A program made the translations under genes and the position numbers. Below the pieces are notes generated by a model. That model did not search any database, was not told the DNA's origin, and saw nothing but the letters and a program-made list of their open reading frames with translations. A stretch of 38,781 nt of DNA from positions 1 through 38,781 of the forward strand of contig NZ_JAHLEC010000030.1 of assembly GCF_018861705.1 (NCBI RefSeq). Reading direction: 5' to 3'. Positions within the stretch are counted from its first letter, which is position 1; each line of letters starts with the position of its first letter. The DNA comes from Clostridium psychrophilum. GTDB lineage: Bacteria; Bacillota; Clostridia; Clostridiales; Clostridiaceae. This document shows positions 35,198 through 38,781 of the stretch, one piece after another.

Positions 35198-35671
35198 ATG
35201 AACATAGTGCTTGCAAGAATTGATGACAGATTAATACATGGTCAAGTAGCAACAATTTGGTCAAAAGACACAAAATGTCAAAGAATAATTGTATGCAATG
35301 ATGATGTAACAAAGGATTTAATTAGAAAGACACTTTTAGAGCAAGCTACACCTCCAGGAATTAAATCAAATGTTTTAGGAATTGATGACGCAATAAAAGT
35401 TTATAGTAATCCAAGATACCAAAATGATAGAGTACTATTTCTATTTACTAATCCGACGGATGTTGTAAGAATGGTTAAAGGTGGAGTAGTCATAAAGAGT
35501 GTAAATATTGGTGGTATGTCATTTAAACAAGGAAAGAAACAAATAACTAGAGTAGTATCAGTAGATGATACAGACGTTGAAGCTTTCAAAACATTAAATG
35601 AAAAAGGTATTGAACTAGAAATAAGAAAAATTTCTTCAGATTCAAAAGTAGATTTAATGTCAAAATTATAA
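35198..35671 (+). CDS. PTS mannose/fructose/sorbose family IIB component
   Basis: This 157-residue protein is a single IIB domain of the mannose-class phosphotransferase system. The phosphorylated histidine lies in RLIHGQV (about residue 14). It would pass phosphate from IIA to the sugar in the IIC/IID channel. GAGGAGG before ATG 35198 supports the start. It is the first gene of the operon, and a second IIB domain is present in the following IIAB fusion. Its arginine codons are mostly AGA, in contrast to the next three genes. Confidence 0.93.
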   Translation: MNIVLARIDDRLIHGQVATIWSKDTKCQRIIVCNDDVTKDLIRKTLLEQATPPGIKSNVLGIDDAIKVYSNPRYQNDRVLFLFTNPTDVVRMVKGGVVIKSVNIGGMSFKQGKKQITRVVSVDDTDVEAFKTLNEKGIELEIRKISSDSKVDLMSKL

Positions 35672-35885
35672 GATTTAATTGGTTTTAATTGTAATCGTTA
35701 TAATCGTTTGTGATGAGCTCCAAAAATTTTTATTAAAACAAACATTGCTACATGGAGTGAAATCAAATGTCATTACAATTGGTAAAATAAATTAAATATG
35801 TAATAATTATTAATTTTGGTTACAGGTTTTTCGAAACTTTTATATAAATTTTACTGTAACAAATAAAACATAGGAGGTATAAAAA
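35672..35885 (+). other. Intergenic gap with a possible IIB fragment
   Basis: No intact gene. One short frame at 35742-35795 reads TLLHGVKSNVITIGK then a stop, which resembles the TLLEQATPPGIKSNVLGID section of the upstream IIB after a small deletion. It may be debris of a second IIB gene. An AGGAGG site near 35873 belongs to the next gene. Confidence 0.4.
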
Positions 35886-36863
35886 ATGGTAGGAATTATT
35901 CTTGCTAGTCATGGAGAATTTGCTAAAGGCATCTTGCAATCCGGTGCAATGATTTTTGGAGAACAAGAAAACGTACAAGCTGTTACGTTGATGCCTAGTG
36001 AAGGCCCCGATGATGTTAAAGCAAAAATGAAAGACGCAATTGCATCCTTTGACAACCAAGATGAGGTTTTAATCTTAGTCGATCTTTGGGGCGGTACACC
36101 ATTCAACCAAGCGAATAGTCTATTTGAAGAACACAAAGATAAATGGGCAATCGTAGCTGGTATGAATCTGCCAATGGTGATTGAAGCTTATGCTTCACGT
36201 TCTTCAATGGAATCCGCACAGGAAATTGCAGCTTATATTTTAAAACCAGCTAAAGAAGGAGTTAAAGTTAAGCCTGAAGAATTAGAACCAGAAGACGTTG
36301 GTAAATCTTCAGAGGCTTCAGCTGGGCGAATTAATACAGGTAAACCTGGATCATTCGAATATGTTTTAGCTCGTATTGATTCTCGTTTACTTCATGGACA
36401 AGTAGCAACTGCTTGGTCAAAAAGTGTGTTACCTACACGAATAATTGTCGTGTCAGATGCAGTAGCTAAAGATGAACTTCGTAGCAAATTGATAACGCAA
36501 GCTGCTCCTCCGGGAGTTAAGGCTCATGTTATTCCAGTTAAACAAATGATTAAACTTGCAAAAAATGATAAACAGTTTGGTGGAGAACGTGCATTGCTTC
36601 TTTTTGAAAATCCACAAGATGTACTTCGCGCAGTAGAAGGTGGAGTACCACTTAAGACAATCAATATTGGTTCTATGGCTCACGCTGTAGGTAAAGTTCA
36701 ACCAAATAAAGTACTTGCTTTTAATCAAAACGATATTGATACCTTCAATAAGCTTAAACAGGCAGGACTCACTTTTGATGTTCGTAAAGTTCCAAATGAT
36801 TCAAAAGGAAATATGGCTGAAATTCTTAAAAAAGCACAAGAAGAATTAAAGAAACTGAAATAA
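35886..36863 (+). CDS. PTS mannose-family IIAB fusion component
   Basis: This 325-residue protein joins a IIA domain (about 1-135; phosphohistidine in ASHGEFAKG, residue 9), a hydrophilic hinge (about 136-158), and a IIB domain (about 159-325; phosphohistidine in RLLHGQV). It resembles ManL/ManX of lactic acid bacteria in length and order. Start ATG 35886 follows AGGAGG. It carries phosphate from HPr to the sugar carried by IIC and IID. It uses CGT arginine codons often. Confidence 0.95.
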   Translation: MVGIILASHGEFAKGILQSGAMIFGEQENVQAVTLMPSEGPDDVKAKMKDAIASFDNQDEVLILVDLWGGTPFNQANSLFEEHKDKWAIVAGMNLPMVIEAYASRSSMESAQEIAAYILKPAKEGVKVKPEELEPEDVGKSSEASAGRINTGKPGSFEYVLARIDSRLLHGQVATAWSKSVLPTRIIVVSDAVAKDELRSKLITQAAPPGVKAHVIPVKQMIKLAKNDKQFGGERALLLFENPQDVLRAVEGGVPLKTINIGSMAHAVGKVQPNKVLAFNQNDIDTFNKLKQAGLTFDVRKVPNDSKGNMAEILKKAQEELKKLK

Positions 36864-36898
36864 TTAAATTATTTAAATGAAAAGGGGGATTAATAATC

Positions 36899-37705
36899 AT
36901 GGATATAAATATAATCCAAATGATATTAGTCGTTATCGTGGCATTTTTTGCTGGTATGGAAGGCGTCTTGGATGCATTTGATTTCCATCAACCAGTAATT
37001 GCTTGTACGTTAATCGGCTTAGTTACAGGTAACTTATTACCATGCCTAATTTTAGGTGGTACTCTTCAAATGATTGCTTTAGGTTGGGCAAACATAGGTG
37101 CTGCCGTAGCACCCGATGCAGCGCTTGCATCTGTTGCATCTGCAATTATTCTAGTTCTTGGTGGCCAAGGAACAGCAGGAGTTCCTGCAGCTATTGCTAT
37201 TGCTGTACCACTAGCAGTTGCAGGTCTATTATTAGCAATTATTTCTCGTACAATTGCTACAGTATTTGTACATTTCATGGATGCTGCTGCTGAAGACGGA
37301 AACATTGGAAAAGTTGAAATGTGGCATGTTATTTGTATTTGTATGCAAGGTGTACGTATTGCAATTCCAGCAGCCTTGATTTTAGCAGTTGGTGCTGGTC
37401 CTATTCGTGCAGTACTTGAAGCTATGCCTGTTTGGCTAACAGCCGGACTCGCAATCGGTGGTGGAATGGTCGTAGCTGTTGGTTATGCAATGGTAATCAA
37501 CATGATGGCTACAAAAGAAGTATGGCCATTCTTTGCAATTGGTTTTGTATTAGCAACTATTTCACAAATTACACTTATCGGACTAGGGGCAATCGGTGTA
37601 TGTGTAGCTCTTATTTACTTAAAGCTTACTAAACAAGGTGGCTCAGGTAAAGGTGGAAGCTCAAATACTGGTGATCCATTAGGCGATATTATTGACACTT
37701 ACTAA
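36899..37705 (+). CDS. PTS mannose-family IIC component
   Basis: This 268-residue membrane protein is the IIC subunit of a mannose-class PTS; with IID it forms the sugar channel. It begins NIIQMILVVIVAFFAGMEGVLDAF and has the family block GNLLPCLILGGTLQMIALGWANIGAA (about residues 43-68). A glycine/serine-rich tail ends the protein. Start ATG 36899 follows AAAGGGGGA. Its end overlaps the longest IID frame, but IID probably starts 20 bases past this stop. Confidence 0.94.
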   Translation: MDINIIQMILVVIVAFFAGMEGVLDAFDFHQPVIACTLIGLVTGNLLPCLILGGTLQMIALGWANIGAAVAPDAALASVASAIILVLGGQGTAGVPAAIAIAVPLAVAGLLLAIISRTIATVFVHFMDAAAEDGNIGKVEMWHVICICMQGVRIAIPAALILAVGAGPIRAVLEAMPVWLTAGLAIGGGMVVAVGYAMVINMMATKEVWPFFAIGFVLATISQITLIGLGAIGVCVALIYLKLTKQGGSGKGGSSNTGDPLGDIIDTY

Positions 37706-37724
37706 GAAAGGGGGGAATACTAAA

Positions 37725-38636
37725 ATGAATAAGGAATTAAAATTAACTAAAAAAGATCGTCTTGTAATTTGGTGGCGTTCAACTTTTATTCAAGGTTCAT
37801 GGAATTATGAAAGAATGCAAAACGGTGGCTGGGCATATACATTAATACCCGCAATCAAAAAATTATATAAGACTAAAGAAGAGCGTGCAGCTGCACTAAA
37901 ACGTCACTTGGAGTTCTTTAACACTCATCCATATGTAGCTTCACCAATCATTGGTGTAACATTAGCATTAGAAGAAGATCGTGCAAATGGTCTACCAATT
38001 GATGATGCAACTATTCAAGGTGTTAAGGTTGGTATGATGGGACCTTTAGCAGGCGTAGGTGATCCAGTTTTCTGGTTTACTGTTAGGCCGATTTTAGGGG
38101 CACTCGCTGGTTCTCTTGCTATGGCGGGTAATATACTTGGACCAATTATATTTTTCTTAGCTTGGAATGCTATTCGTATGTCATTTACATGGTATACACA
38201 AGAGTTTGGTTACAAAGCAGGTTCTAAAATTACTGATGATGTATCAGGTAATTTATTACAAGATGTTACAAAAGGAGCATCCATCCTTGGTATGTTTATT
38301 TTGGGATCATTAGTTAACAGATGGGTAACCGTTGTATTTACACCGGTAGTATCAACCGTTAAGTTAGCTAAAGGTGCTTTCATTGATTGGACTCAAATAC
38401 CTGCTGGAGCAGCAGGTATTAAAGAAGCTCTATTGCAACAGGGAAGTGGTATGTCATTAACTCCTGATAAGGTTACAACATTACAAAACAACTTGGATTC
38501 TTTGATTCCTGGAATTGCAGGATTAGGATTGACATTACTTTGTATGTGGTTGCTTAAGAAGAGAGTTAATCCAATTACAATTATTTTTGGATTGTTCGCA
38601 GTCGGGATTATTTTCCACTTAATCGGTTTAATGTAA
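37725..38636 (+). CDS. PTS mannose-family IID component
   Basis: This 303-residue protein is the IID subunit. It has the N-terminal QGSWNYERMQNGGWAY (about residues 23-38), the glycine-rich MMGPLAGVGDPVFWFTVRPIL (about 104-124) and C-terminal membrane helices. Length equals ManN/ManZ of relatives. I chose ATG 37725 because GGGGGG precedes it at a normal distance; the frame from 37692 would overlap IIC. A terminator follows after about 10 bases. Confidence 0.95.
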   Translation: MNKELKLTKKDRLVIWWRSTFIQGSWNYERMQNGGWAYTLIPAIKKLYKTKEERAAALKRHLEFFNTHPYVASPIIGVTLALEEDRANGLPIDDATIQGVKVGMMGPLAGVGDPVFWFTVRPILGALAGSLAMAGNILGPIIFFLAWNAIRMSFTWYTQEFGYKAGSKITDDVSGNLLQDVTKGASILGMFILGSLVNRWVTVVFTPVVSTVKLAKGAFIDWTQIPAGAAGIKEALLQQGSGMSLTPDKVTTLQNNLDSLIPGIAGLGLTLLCMWLLKKRVNPITIIFGLFAVGIIFHLIGLM

Positions 38637-38647
38637 TATTTTTACAC

Positions 38648-38675
38648 AACCTGGGCTTTTGGCCTGGGTTTTTTT
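38648..38675 (+). terminator. Terminator of the PTS operon
   Basis: AACCTGGGC (38648-38656) pairs with GCCTGGGTT (38662-38670) including two G-T wobbles, loop of five bases, followed by a run of T to 38675. The group II intron begins two bases later. Confidence 0.85.
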
Positions 38676-38676
38676 A

Positions 38677-38781
38677 GTGTGCCTGGCATGGGCGTTTACT
38701 CGTCGGTGAAAGTCCGATACGGGGGCTGATAGTGCCATCCGTTAGCTTAAGACAAGGGTGTCCACCGTGAGGCGGAATCTG
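38677..38781 (+). mobile_element. Group II intron, 5' end (continues past the window)
   Basis: The sequence opens with the group II intron 5' consensus GTGTG, and continues with blocks I recognise from bacterial group II introns: GGTGAAAGTCC, GATAGTGCC, GACAAGGGTGTCC and GTGAGGCGGAATCTG, where domain I folds. Its GC content is well above the surroundings. Only domain I start is in the window; the reverse transcriptase and 3' end lie beyond. Insertion just after a terminator hairpin and T-tract is the habit of the class C group. Confidence 0.8.

Noticed and set aside
1-38781. CRISPR arrays, tRNA or rRNA genes
   Set aside because: No regularly spaced 25-40 base repeats with spacers, and no tRNA or rRNA conserved sequences were seen on either strand.
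38677-38781. IS element end or a riboswitch instead of a group II intron
   Set aside because: The GTGTG start and the series of intron domain I blocks fit a group II intron better; no inverted terminal repeat is visible.

Overview
The window is strongly AT-rich, with AGA-type arginine codons in most genes, AGGAGG-like ribosome binding sites and frequent TTG/GTG starts. The gene set (short MetH with a separate activation protein, LevR-type sigma-54 regulator with a mannose-family PTS, hypCDEF, CopA/CopZ, a CC/Se-motif protein) points to a Clostridium sensu stricto or close relative. I cannot name the species from the sequence alone.

Layout. 1-2100: an ornithine/alanine-racemase-like PLP enzyme, a decayed P-type ATPase fragment, and a small four-helix membrane protein with two 14-spaced histidine pairs. 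2133-4255: AI-2E-family transporter and an NYN/OST-HTH protein. 4576-9659: hypF, then a TatC remnant overlapping hypC, hypD and hypE, for [NiFe]-hydrogenase maturation; no hydrogenase structural gene is in view. 9848-11694 (minus): an orphan sensor kinase and a CC/Se-motif protein. 12047-12850: a Fur-box-controlled FTR1 iron permease. 12906-18298 (minus): a long co-oriented group made of a long-chain polyprenyl diphosphate synthase, DoxX-type membrane protein, FixH/YtkA-like Met-rich secreted protein, NapH/NosR-like membrane iron-sulfur protein, UbiA/MenA-type prenyltransferase, CPBP protease and a 59-codon ORF. It looks like a prenyl-lipid/redox module that would be unusual for a fermentative Clostridium. 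18595-21725: ClC exchanger, a GGDEF protein with a ribbon-helix-helix-like tail, and Lgt. 21927-25497: copper export (copA, copZ) and a dioxygenase gene broken by one stop codon. 25916-28591: aspartate kinase and homoserine dehydrogenase. 28688-31712 (minus): MetH without its reactivation domain, plus that domain as a separate gene. 32157-38636: a LevR-type activator and a mannose-family PTS operon with a sigma-54 promoter. 38677-end: the 5' end of a group II intron just after the PTS terminator.

The most unusual non-coding signal is a dispersed structured repeat present three times (9681-9850, 16688-16820, 31862-31994). Copies two and three differ at only five positions by my count; copy one carries an extra 40-50 base hairpin module. 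All lie between genes, share an inverted-repeat closing stem and an identical 25-base tail, and match no family I can name. Other regulatory structure includes a near-perfect Fur box, a sigma-54 promoter with shared upstream motifs, and a perfect 24-bp inverted repeat between hom and metH.

Functionally, the window combines metal handling (iron uptake, copper export, nickel-enzyme maturation), membrane redox and prenyl-lipid genes, aspartate-family amino acid synthesis (lysC, hom, metH) and sugar uptake. The last three PTS genes use CGT arginine codons unlike their surroundings, suggesting transfer.
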